Positions 6,961-13,161 of a DNA stretch of 18,949 nucleotides are shown here, piece after piece. Origin of the DNA: DASZGI01 sp035938995 (GTDB taxonomy: Bacteria; Actinomycetota; Actinomycetes; Streptomycetales; Catenulisporaceae); the NCBI RefSeq assembly GCF_035938995.1, contig NZ_DASZGI010000291.1:1-18949 (forward strand), given 5' to 3'. The notes under the pieces are model-generated. The model did no database searches. It was given only the letters and a program-made list of their open reading frames with translations, and was not told the origin of the DNA. The position numbers and the translations under genes were made by a program. Numbering within the stretch: position 1 is the first letter of the stretch; the number at the start of each line of letters is the position of its first letter.

Positions 6961-7785
6961 ATGCCCGCGCCACAGTCCACGACCTGGGACCCGGACCGCT
7001 ATCTGCGCTTCGCCGACCAGCGCGCCCGCCCCTTCCACGACCTGATCGCCCGGATCGGCGCCGACGCCCCGGCGCGCGTCGTGGATCTCGGCTGCGGACC
7101 CGGCAACGTCACCGCCCTGCTCGCCGACCGCTGGCCCGACGCCGCCGTCCTCGGCCTCGACAGTTCCGCCGAGATGATCGAGGCCGCCCAGAGCCGCGCC
7201 CGGACCGAGGGGACCGGACCCGGCAGCCTCGAATTCCGCCGCGCCGACCTGCGCGACTGGCGATCCCAAGAGCCGGTGGACGTCGTCGTCACCAACGCCA
7301 CCCTGCAATGGGTTCCCGGCCACCTCAACCTGCTGACTGACCTGCTTAAGCAGATCGCCCCGGGTGGTTGGTTCGCGATGGGCGTCCCCGGCAACTTCAC
7401 TGCGCCCTCGCACGCCCTGCTCACCGACCTCCAGCGATCCGAGCGCTGGGCGGCGCACTTCACCGGAGCCGAGTTCCGCCCGATGTCGCACGAACCGGCC
7501 GAATATCTGCGTGCATTGACCGACGCCGGCGCGGACGCCGAAGTCTGGGAGACCACGTACTACTACGTCGTGGACGGAGAGAACGGCGTTCTGGACTTCG
7601 TCTCATCCACGGCGTTGCGTCCGGTCCTCGCCGAACTCGGCGGCGCCGACTCAGCCGACGCAAAGGCATTCACGGACGCCTATGCCGACGTGCTGCGCGT
7701 CGCCTACCCGCCCACTGTCATGCACGGCCACACCGTTCAGATCCTGCCTTACCGCCGGATCTTCGCCGTGGCGCGCCGCGTCTAA
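6961..7785 (+). CDS. tam: Trans-aconitate 2-methyltransferase
   Basis: 274 residues. The ATG has a strong GGAGGGG ribosome binding site. The class I SAM-dependent methyltransferase fold shows motif I VVDLGCGPGN (40-49), GLDSS (65-69) as the acidic-loop motif, and NATLQWVPGHL as the post-IV segment. The N-terminus WDPDRYLRFADQRARPFHDL is characteristic of Tam. The enzyme esterifies trans-aconitate, a spontaneous isomer released when aconitase is damaged, and so relieves inhibition of the citrate cycle. It acts in the cytosol. Regulation by the adjacent tamR is supported by three operator-like sites upstream. It converges on the tetR gene with a 70-bp gap that shows no clear terminator. Confidence 0.92.
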   Translation: MPAPQSTTWDPDRYLRFADQRARPFHDLIARIGADAPARVVDLGCGPGNVTALLADRWPDAAVLGLDSSAEMIEAAQSRARTEGTGPGSLEFRRADLRDWRSQEPVDVVVTNATLQWVPGHLNLLTDLLKQIAPGGWFAMGVPGNFTAPSHALLTDLQRSERWAAHFTGAEFRPMSHEPAEYLRALTDAGADAEVWETTYYYVVDGENGVLDFVSSTALRPVLAELGGADSADAKAFTDAYADVLRVAYPPTVMHGHTVQILPYRRIFAVARRV

Positions 7786-7855
7786 GGCGCTTGGGCAGCC
7801 CGAACCGGAACGCACACGGCACCAGCCGCCGTTCTGCGCCCCGCTCCGACCCGCG

Positions 7856-8500
7856 TCAGCTGATGCGCTTGCGGGTGAGCAACCGGGGCTCGTGCTCCAG
7901 CCCGGAAAGGCCGTTCCAGGCCAGGTTCACCAGGTGCGTGGCCACCTCGTCCCGGCTCGGCTGCTGTGCGTCCAGCCACCACTGGCCGGTCAGCGCCACC
8001 ATGCCGACGAGCATCTGGGCGTACATCACGGCCAGCGCCGGGTCGTAGCCGCGGCGGGAGAACTCGCCGCCCAGCAGGTGTTCGACCCGCCCGGCGATGT
8101 CGCTGATCAGGGAGGCGAAGTTGCCGGTGGACTGGGCCACCGGCGAGTCGCGCACCAGGATCCGGAAGCCGTCGCTGTGCTGCTCCACGTATTCCAGCAG
8201 GGCGAGGGCGGCCTGCTCGATCAGCTCCCTCGGGTGCCCGGAGGTCAGCGCGGAGGTGACCATGTCGAGCAGGGTCCGCATCTCGCGGTCCACCACGACC
8301 GCGTAGAGCCCCTCCTTGCCGCCGAAGTGCTCGTACACCACCGGCTTGGACACCCCGGCCTTGGCCGCGATCTCCTCCACGCTCGTCGCGTCGAAGCCCC
8401 GCTCGGCGAACAGCGCCCGACCGACCTCCAGCAGTTGCTCGCGCCGCTCCTTGCCGGTCATCCGGGTGCGGTGCGGCGCACCATTCGCCTGGGTGGTCAT
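7856..8500 (-). CDS. TetR/AcrR-family regulator
   Basis: 214 residues from the ATG at 8500. A start 20 codons upstream would include unlikely sequence. The N-terminal helix-turn-helix (about 17-62) reads KERREQLLEVGRALFAERGF...SVEEIAAKAGVSKPVVYEHFGGKEGLY, typical TetR. The rest is an all-helical ligand-binding domain with an unknown effector. On the minus strand CATTAT ends 6 nt before the ATG, so the message may be leaderless. It lies downstream of, and in the same direction as, the desaturase gene, with a hairpin in the 90-bp gap. TetR regulators of desaturases (DesT in Pseudomonas) sense acyl-CoA, so control of the neighbouring desaturase through the dyad at 9635-9665 is a reasonable hypothesis, not shown. 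Confidence 0.87.
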   Translation of the reverse strand: MTTQANGAPHRTRMTGKERREQLLEVGRALFAERGFDATSVEEIAAKAGVSKPVVYEHFGGKEGLYAVVVDREMRTLLDMVTSALTSGHPRELIEQAALALLEYVEQHSDGFRILVRDSPVAQSTGNFASLISDIAGRVEHLLGGEFSRRGYDPALAVMYAQMLVGMVALTGQWWLDAQQPSRDEVATHLVNLAWNGLSGLEHEPRLLTRKRIS

Positions 8501-8565
8501 CCCGCCATAATGCCCCACGTCGGTGACAATCAGCCCGCGCTGCACCGCACTGTGCCGCACCAGTG

Positions 8566-8587
8566 GGCCGACGCGGCGGGGTCGGCC
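8566..8587 (-). terminator. Hairpin terminator directly after the desaturase
   Basis: GGCCGAC (8566-8572) and GTCGGCC (8581-8587) are perfect 7-bp arms around an 8-nt loop, 3 bp beyond the desaturase stop on the minus strand. It would separate the desaturase and tetR transcripts at least partly. Confidence 0.6.
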
Positions 8588-8590
8588 GCG

Positions 8591-9571
8591 TCACATCGCG
8601 CGGCGGGCCTCCACCCGGGCCACCGACGGCCAGCGCACGTCGCGGACCCAGCCGAACTTCTCGAACAGCCAGATCACCCGGGCGCTCGAGTCGACCTGGC
8701 CGCGCAGCACCCCGTGCCGCGCCGAGGTCGGGTCCGCGTGGTGCAGGTTGTGCCAGGACTCGCCCATCGAGAGCACCGCCAGCCACCACACGTTTCCGGA
8801 CTTGTCCCGCGAGTCGAACGGCCGCTCGCCGATCGCGTGGCAGATCGAGTTGATCGACCAGGTCACGTGGTGGAGCAGCGAGATGCGCACCAGCGTGCCC
8901 CAGAAGAACGCGGTCGCCGCGCCCTGCCAGGACCACGACCACAGCCCGCCGATCAGCGGGGGCAGCAGCAGCGAGGCGGCCACCAGCCCCGGGAACGCCC
9001 GCGACACCCGCAGGATGGCCCGGTCCCTGAGCAGGTCGGGCGCGTACTGCTTCTGGTCGGTCTGCTCGACGTCGAACAGCCAGCCCATGTGCGCGAAGAT
9101 CAGACCCTTGATCAGCGCGGCGAGGTTGGTGCCGTACCGCCAGGGGGAGTGCGGGTCGCCTTCCTTGTCCGAGTACTTGTGGTGGCGCCGGTGGTCGGCC
9201 ACCCAGCGGATCACCGGACCCTCGACCGCGAGCGAGCCGGCGATCGCCAGGGCCACCCGCAGCGCCCGCACCGCCTTGAACGAGCGGTGCGTGAACAGAC
9301 GGTGGAAGCCGACGGTGACTCCGTGCCCGGACACCGCGTACATCAAGGCGGCAATCACCACATCGTGCCAGCCGAGCCCCCAGCCCCAGGCCACCGGCAC
9401 GGCGGCCACCAGCGCGATAAACGGCACCCCGACGAACAACGCGATCGCCACGCGCTCCTTGGCGGTCTGGCGCAGGCCGGTCAGCGTGCCGGCGCTGCCC
9501 TCCTCGCCGGTATCGGGTCCGGTGGCGGGGCGCGCCGCGGCCGCGGCGGGAACGGCGGGGGACATGGTCAT
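8591..9571 (-). CDS. Membrane-bound fatty acid desaturase (delta-9 acyl-CoA desaturase type)
   Basis: 326 residues from the ATG at 9571. The frame is open further up to 9736, but that stretch is Arg/Pro-rich and crosses the regulatory dyad. AGAAGGA lies 12 nt before the ATG. All three di-iron histidine boxes are present: HRLFTH (90-95), HRRHH (127-131) and HNLHH (274-278). Hydrophobic helices occur at about 40-62, 68-88, 104-122, 195-210 and 218-238. The enzyme inserts a cis double bond in long-chain acyl groups, using O2 and electrons from a separate reductase that is not in the window. Expression is probably controlled through the dyad upstream and possibly by the adjacent TetR protein. Acyl-CoA versus acyl-lipid as substrate cannot be told from sequence. 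Confidence 0.92.
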   Translation of the reverse strand: MTMSPAVPAAAAARPATGPDTGEEGSAGTLTGLRQTAKERVAIALFVGVPFIALVAAVPVAWGWGLGWHDVVIAALMYAVSGHGVTVGFHRLFTHRSFKAVRALRVALAIAGSLAVEGPVIRWVADHRRHHKYSDKEGDPHSPWRYGTNLAALIKGLIFAHMGWLFDVEQTDQKQYAPDLLRDRAILRVSRAFPGLVAASLLLPPLIGGLWSWSWQGAATAFFWGTLVRISLLHHVTWSINSICHAIGERPFDSRDKSGNVWWLAVLSMGESWHNLHHADPTSARHGVLRGQVDSSARVIWLFEKFGWVRDVRWPSVARVEARRAM

Positions 9572-9613
9572 CGGCGTATCGGATCCTTCTGTCGGACGGC
9601 GGGGGATTCTGGG

Positions 9614-9620
9614 ATTGTTA
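9614..9620 (-). promoter_or_regulatory. Possible -10 region of the desaturase promoter
   Basis: On the minus strand TAACAAT would start transcription about 36 nt before the ATG at 9571, leaving AGAAGGA inside the leader. The 31-bp dyad would then cover the -35 region. No consensus -35 hexamer is visible. Confidence 0.35.
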
Positions 9621-9634
9621 CGACACAACGGGGC

Positions 9635-9665
9635 CCTACGCTTCCGTAAGTTACGGTCGCGTAGG
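9635..9665. promoter_or_regulatory. 31-bp two-level dyad, probable operator of the desaturase
   Basis: Centred on G9650. Inner arms CCGTAA (9644-9649) and TTACGG (9651-9656), and outer arms CCTACGC (9635-9641) and GCGTAGG (9659-9665), share the same axis. 13 of 15 arm positions pair. Each half has two copies of the same core in one orientation: left CTACG then CCGTAA, right TTACGG then CGTAG. This fits two dimers of a TetR-type repressor, or one large dimer, about 64-94 bp upstream of the desaturase start. Confidence 0.75.
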
Positions 9666-9670
9666 TGATC

Positions 9671-9732
9671 CGGCAAGTGCCGTATACCCCGTGCGGACGC
9701 CCCGACGCACGGTGGCGTTCCCCGTTCGGGGA
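9671..9732. terminator. Cluster of three small hairpins, possible terminator of the glycosylase gene
   Basis: In 62 bp there are three perfect stems: CGGCA/TGCCG (9671-9682), CCGTGCG/CGCACGG (9689-9712, 10-nt loop) and TCCCCG/CGGGGA (9719-9732). They lie 110-175 bp beyond the stop of the upstream minus-strand gene (9846) and before the desaturase operator. Termination is the simplest role. Confidence 0.45.
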
Positions 9733-9845
9733 CCACGTGGGGTGAATGTACGGCTCCGCCCTTACGTACGGCACGGTTGGAGCGATTTCGCGGTTCAGCG
9801 CACGATTTCCCGCCGAAGCATCCGCTACAGCAGCGCCCAAGGCGC

Positions 9846-11033
9846 CTACGAGAGAGCCAAAGCGCCGTGCAGCGTAGCGGCCAGTCGTGGCGGCTCGACC
9901 GTCTCCACGCGCACCGCGTCGCAGCCGACCCACGCCGACGCTTCGAGCAGTGCCCGCGCCATCGGCTCCACCGCTGCCGCTGTGGCGAGAGTGACCTGAC
10001 GGGCTATCAGTGTCTTGCCCTCGCGCGCCGGATCGGCCCGGCCGACCAGCTTTCCGCCGCTGAGCAACGGCATCGAGAAGTAGCCGTGCACCCGCTTGGC
10101 CTTCGGCACGTACGCCTCGAGCCGGTGGGTGAATCCGAACATCCGCTCGGTGCGCGCCCGAAACCAGATCAGCGAGTCGAAGGGGGACAGCAGCGTCGTG
10201 CGATGGCGCCCGCCGAGCCCGGCCTCGAGGGCTGCCAGCGCCTCGGGATCGGCCCACGCCTTCTGGTCCCAGCCGGTCACCTCCACCGGCACCAGCCCGG
10301 CCTCCTCCGCCAGGCCGGCGAACTGTGCCACGCTCTGCTGGGTCTTCAGCCGGTAGTAGTCGAGCAGGTCCGCCTTCGTCCCGACGCCGAGGGCCTTACC
10401 CGCCAGCGCGACCATCCGCACCCGGCAGGCGTGATCGTCCATGTCGTCGTGCAGCAGATGCCCCGGTATCGCCCGCTCCGGCAGATCGTAGACCCGCCGC
10501 CAGCCGCGCCGCTCGACGCACACCACCTCCCCGCTCGCCAGCAGGTGCTCCACGGCCACCTTCGCTTCGGACCAGTCCCACCAGCCCGGCGTCCGGCGAG
10601 CACCCCCGAGTTCGGTCGTGGTCAACGGTCCTTCGTCGGCCAACCGCCCCAGGATCTCGGCCTTCGCCTGGACGCCGGCGCTGTGGTTCCACGCCCCGTC
10701 CCGGTCCCGATACTTTCGCCTGCGCACGGCCATCATCGGCCACTCCTCGACCGGGAGGACGCAGGCCGCGTGGGACCAGTACTCGAAGGTGCGTGCCGCG
10801 CCCGGCTCGTGCGACCAGTAGGCGGAGTGCACCGCGTCCCGGCCGATCGATCCAAGGCGGGCGAACGGGACCAGTTCCTGGGACCGGGCCAGCACCGAGA
10901 TGGTGTCCAGTTGTACCGCCCCGAGCTTGCGCAGCACCCCCGGCACACCGGAGCGCCGGTCCGCGGCTCCCAGCAGGCCCTGCGCGCGCAGCGCTGCGCT
11001 CCTCGCCTCATCCGCGGACAGAGTGGTTCCCAT
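9846..11033 (-). CDS. ycaQ: YcaQ/AlkZ-family DNA glycosylase (winged-helix HTH_42)
   Basis: 395 residues, normal for the family, made of tandem winged helices plus a beta-barrel. The catalytic motif of this glycosylase class, Q-phi-Q or Q-phi-D, is seen as QLD at 41-43 (GAVQLDTISVLARSQ). The Asp form groups it with E. coli YcaQ, which removes bulky N7-alkylguanines and unhooks interstrand crosslinks, rather than with AlkZ (QxQ) of azinomycin producers, where the gene gives self-resistance (family knowledge). Other family blocks are WSHEPGAARTFEYWSH, the LLSPFDSLIWFRAR segment and GYFSMPLL. TAATGT ends exactly 7 nt before the ATG, so the mRNA is probably leaderless. Neighbours give no biosynthetic context, so this is likely a housekeeping repair enzyme acting on the chromosome. 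Confidence 0.88.
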   Translation of the reverse strand: MGTTLSADEARSAALRAQGLLGAADRRSGVPGVLRKLGAVQLDTISVLARSQELVPFARLGSIGRDAVHSAYWSHEPGAARTFEYWSHAACVLPVEEWPMMAVRRRKYRDRDGAWNHSAGVQAKAEILGRLADEGPLTTTELGGARRTPGWWDWSEAKVAVEHLLASGEVVCVERRGWRRVYDLPERAIPGHLLHDDMDDHACRVRMVALAGKALGVGTKADLLDYYRLKTQQSVAQFAGLAEEAGLVPVEVTGWDQKAWADPEALAALEAGLGGRHRTTLLSPFDSLIWFRARTERMFGFTHRLEAYVPKAKRVHGYFSMPLLSGGKLVGRADPAREGKTLIARQVTLATAAAVEPMARALLEASAWVGCDAVRVETVEPPRLAATLHGALALS

Positions 11034-11040
11034 GGTCTGG

Positions 11041-11046
11041 ACATTA
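11041..11046 (-). promoter_or_regulatory. -10 box of a leaderless promoter for the glycosylase gene
   Basis: On the minus strand TAATGT is followed by 7 nt and the ATG at 11033, the standard spacing for transcription starting at the A of the start codon. There is no Shine-Dalgarno. A nearby GTTC-N5-GAAC dyad does not fit the actinobacterial LexA box, so no SOS control is claimed. Confidence 0.55.
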
Positions 11047-11356
11047 GCTGGACGTTCCGACAGAACTGCGGCCCGCGATCATGTCCGTCGGCGGTGCGGT
11101 CCGCGGACGGCACGTAAGTGCCGCGTCACCTTGCTGTGATTGAGGAGCCAGCCATCGCAACGATATGACTACAACCTGACCGCAGCCCGGGCAGACCTGG
11201 CACCCGATTTTGCATTCGGCGCAACCGCCGGACAGGCATCTCACCAGCGGTGTCACCGCTCATCCAGCCTGCCGACGCTCAGAGCCGAGCGACCGCCGGT
11301 TGACAGGCTGTGTCGTTCGACGGCCCGTCAGGTACACAGCGCCAGAGGACCCCGGC

Positions 11357-11385
11357 CGCGAGCGCTGTGGCTCGCGTCATATAAT
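11357..11385 (+). promoter_or_regulatory. ndh promoter: perfect TATAAT with adjoining inverted repeat
   Basis: TATAAT at 11380-11385 is a consensus -10, rare in such GC-rich DNA. Directly upstream CGCGAGC (11357-11363) and GCTCGCG (11370-11376) form a perfect 7-bp inverted repeat occupying the spacer and -35 position, where no TTGACA is seen. That arrangement fits a promoter needing an activator or blocked by a repressor at the repeat. Transcription would start near 11392. Confidence 0.55.
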
Positions 11386-11413
11386 CGTCAGGTAAACGAG
11401 CGACAGATATCTC

Positions 11414-11440
11414 GTGGGAAGCGATTGTGACACTTCCCAC
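11414..11440 (+). promoter_or_regulatory. Stem-loop in the ndh leader with a Rex-like half-site
   Basis: GTGGGAAG (11414-11421) and CTTCCCAC (11433-11440) are perfect 8-bp arms around an 11-nt loop that contains TTGTGA (11425-11430). TTGTGA is one half of the redox repressor Rex site (TTGTGAA-N4-TTCACAA), but the other half matches at only 3 of 7 positions. It could be an RNA hairpin or a protein site. Confidence 0.5.
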
Positions 11441-11545
11441 CCCGCGACCTGGTGCCCCATCGCCGTGGCTATGCGTCGAGGACCGCAGGCAAGCCACACC
11501 ACTCAGCTAAGCGATGGATGAGTCAATAGGACGCGTCGAAGGAAC

Positions 11546-11567
11546 GTGAGTGAGCCCACATGACTAA
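11546..11567 (+). other. Micro reading frames overlapping the ndh start
   Basis: The only Shine-Dalgarno near ndh, GAAGGA (11538-11543), is 16 nt from its ATG but 6 nt from a GTG at 11550 that opens a 5-codon frame (stop TAA 11565-11567). Another GTG at 11546 opens a frame whose TGA (11561-11563) overlaps the ndh ATG as ATGA. Ribosomes may load here and re-initiate on ndh. This is inferred, not shown. Confidence 0.3.
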
Positions 11568-13005
11568 TGCGCTTACCCCTGCCCCCACAGCCTCCAACAT
11601 CCCCCCGCGGATCCTCGTCGTGGGCGGCGGCTACGTCGGGATGTACACGGCCCAGCGGATCCTGAAGAACCTCAAGCGCGGAGAGGCGACCGTCACCGTG
11701 GTCGACCCCCGCCCCTACATGACTTACCAGCCGTTCCTGCCTGAGGCAGCGGCCGGTTCCATAGCCCCTCGCAACATCGTCGCCCCGCTGCGGCGTGTGC
11801 TGAAGGGCCGCAACGCCGAGGTGATCACCGGCCGGGTCGTCTCGGTCGACCACGCGCGCAAGGCGGCGACGATCGCCCCGAACATCGGCGACGCGTACGA
11901 GCTGTCCTTCGACGAACTCGTCGTCGCTGTCGGCTCCGTGCCGCGCACCCTGCCGATCCCCGGCCTGGCCGAGCACGGCATCGGCTTCAAGCAGGTCGAA
12001 GAGGCCATCAGCCTGCGCAACCACGTGATCGGGCAGATCGACCTGGCCGACTCCATCAAGGACCCGGCGCTCCGCCGCAAGGCCCTGACGTTCGTCTTCG
12101 TCGGCGGCGGGTTCGCCGGCGTCGAGGCGATCGCCGAGATGGAGGACATGGCCCGGGACGTGTGCAAGTGGTACACCAACGTCGAGCCCGAGGACATGCG
12201 CTGGCTGCTGGTCGAGGCGGCCGACCGGATCCTGCCCGAGGTCGGTCCCGAGCTCGGCGTGTGGACCGCGGAGGAGCTGCGCAAGCGCGGCATCCAGGTC
12301 AAGATGCAGACCTTCCTGAACTCCTGCGTCGACAACCACGTCGTGCTGTCCGACGGCACCGAGCTGGACGCCTCCACCGTCGTGTGGACCGCCGGCGTCA
12401 AGCCGAACCCGGTCGTCGAGCATCTCGGCGTGCCGCTCGGTCCGAAGGGCCACGTGGACGCGCAGGCCAACCTCCGGGTGACCGGCCTGCAGCACGCATG
12501 GGCTGCGGGCGACTGTGCACAGGTGCCGGACCTGACCAAGGGCGCCGGTAACTGGTGCTCCCCGTCCGCGCAGCACGCCGTGCGCCAGGCCAAGCGCCTC
12601 GCCGAGAACATCGTCGCGGCGCTGCGCGGCAAGGCTGTCGAAGACTACGTGCACAAGCACGTGGGCTCCGTCGCCGGCCTCGGCATCGGCAAGGGCGTAG
12701 CCAATGTTTATGGCATGAAGTTGCGCGGCTGGCCGGCCTGGCTGATGCACCGCGCCTACCACGTGAGCCGGGTGCCTACGTTCAACCGCAAGGTTCGCGT
12801 GTGCATGGACTGGGCACTGGCCGGCTTCTTCCGCCGCGAGGCGGTCTCGCTGACGTCCTTCGAGAACCCGCGTGAGAAGTTCACCGAGGTGGCCGTTCCG
12901 AGAGCGCTGCCGGCTCAGGCGCCGAGCACTGCCTCTGAGGCGTTCGCTGCTTCTGGGACGAACACTCACGTGAAGGCGCCGGAGAAGGAAACGGCCGCCG
13001 CCTGA
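11560..13005 (+). CDS. ndh: Type II NADH dehydrogenase (NDH-2)
   Basis: 481 residues, slightly above the usual 400-470. A single-subunit flavoenzyme at the inner face of the membrane that passes electrons from NADH to menaquinone without pumping protons. Two dinucleotide-binding folds are visible: FAD site RILVVGGGYVGMYTA (17-31) and NADH site FVFVGGGFAGVEAIAEME (about 173-190). AAGDCAQVPD (about 311-320) is the C-terminal FAD contact. A hydrophobic and basic stretch near the C-terminus (WPAWLMHRAYHVSRVPTFNR) is the expected membrane and quinone region. The last 50 residues are an Ala/Pro/Glu tail. The start is the first ATG after an in-frame TGA, so it cannot be extended. The long structured leader suggests regulated expression. 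The downstream gene is probably separate because a hairpin lies between. Confidence 0.94.
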   Translation: MTNALTPAPTASNIPPRILVVGGGYVGMYTAQRILKNLKRGEATVTVVDPRPYMTYQPFLPEAAAGSIAPRNIVAPLRRVLKGRNAEVITGRVVSVDHARKAATIAPNIGDAYELSFDELVVAVGSVPRTLPIPGLAEHGIGFKQVEEAISLRNHVIGQIDLADSIKDPALRRKALTFVFVGGGFAGVEAIAEMEDMARDVCKWYTNVEPEDMRWLLVEAADRILPEVGPELGVWTAEELRKRGIQVKMQTFLNSCVDNHVVLSDGTELDASTVVWTAGVKPNPVVEHLGVPLGPKGHVDAQANLRVTGLQHAWAAGDCAQVPDLTKGAGNWCSPSAQHAVRQAKRLAENIVAALRGKAVEDYVHKHVGSVAGLGIGKGVANVYGMKLRGWPAWLMHRAYHVSRVPTFNRKVRVCMDWALAGFFRREAVSLTSFENPREKFTEVAVPRALPAQAPSTASEAFAASGTNTHVKAPEKETAAA

Positions 13006-13017
13006 ACCTAGGCCAGG

Positions 13018-13043
13018 GCACCGGCCACAACCACAACCGGTGC
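13018..13043 (+). terminator. Hairpin terminator after ndh
   Basis: GCACCGG (13018-13024) and CCGGTGC (13037-13043) are perfect 7-bp arms around a 12-nt AC-rich loop (CCACAA twice), 12 bp past the stop. No T-run. Confidence 0.6.
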
Positions 13044-13161
13044 GGCGACGATCACTCAGCGCTGCCCGGCCTCTCCCGCATGAGCCGAACGAGTGTGCGG
13101 CGATCCGAAGTTCGCGTGGTTTTTACTGCGTGATCCCACCGGTCGCCGCAGAATAGGTCTC

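Larger units (their letters stand above)
11034..11559. other. 526-bp non-coding region between ycaQ and ndh
   Basis: Composition is less GC-biased than the genes. Contents in order: the ycaQ -10 (11041-11046); a CGGCAC/GTGCCG hairpin with a GTAA loop (11108-11123); a TTGACA at 11299-11304 without a -10 at normal spacing; a 7-bp inverted repeat abutting a perfect TATAAT (11357-11385); an 8-bp stem-loop (11414-11440); and a short reading frame overlapping the ndh start. The length suggests a regulated ndh promoter with a leader of about 170 nt. No known riboswitch class was recognised. Confidence 0.6.

Noticed and set aside
7682..9649. 655-codon plus-strand frame across tetR and the desaturase
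   Set aside because: It is antisense to two well-supported genes. The composition is Arg/His/Gln/Pro-rich with no domain.
9572..9736. 55-residue N-terminal extension of the desaturase
   Set aside because: The extension is Arg/Pro-rich and lies over the operator dyad and probable promoter. The desaturase similarity begins after the ATG at 9571.
11050..11070. LexA/SOS box upstream of the repair glycosylase
   Set aside because: The dyad is GTTC-N5-GAAC, the reverse order of the actinobacterial GAAC-N4-GTTC box, and the spacing is wrong.
11044..11256. Minus-strand 70-codon frame encoding a Cys-rich peptide (CAEC, CQVCPGC) just upstream of ycaQ
   Set aside because: Third-position composition is mixed, unlike the genes here, the ribosome binding site is poor, the second half has no protein-like pattern, and its end overlaps the ycaQ -10 box. 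It is worth a homology search but not annotated.
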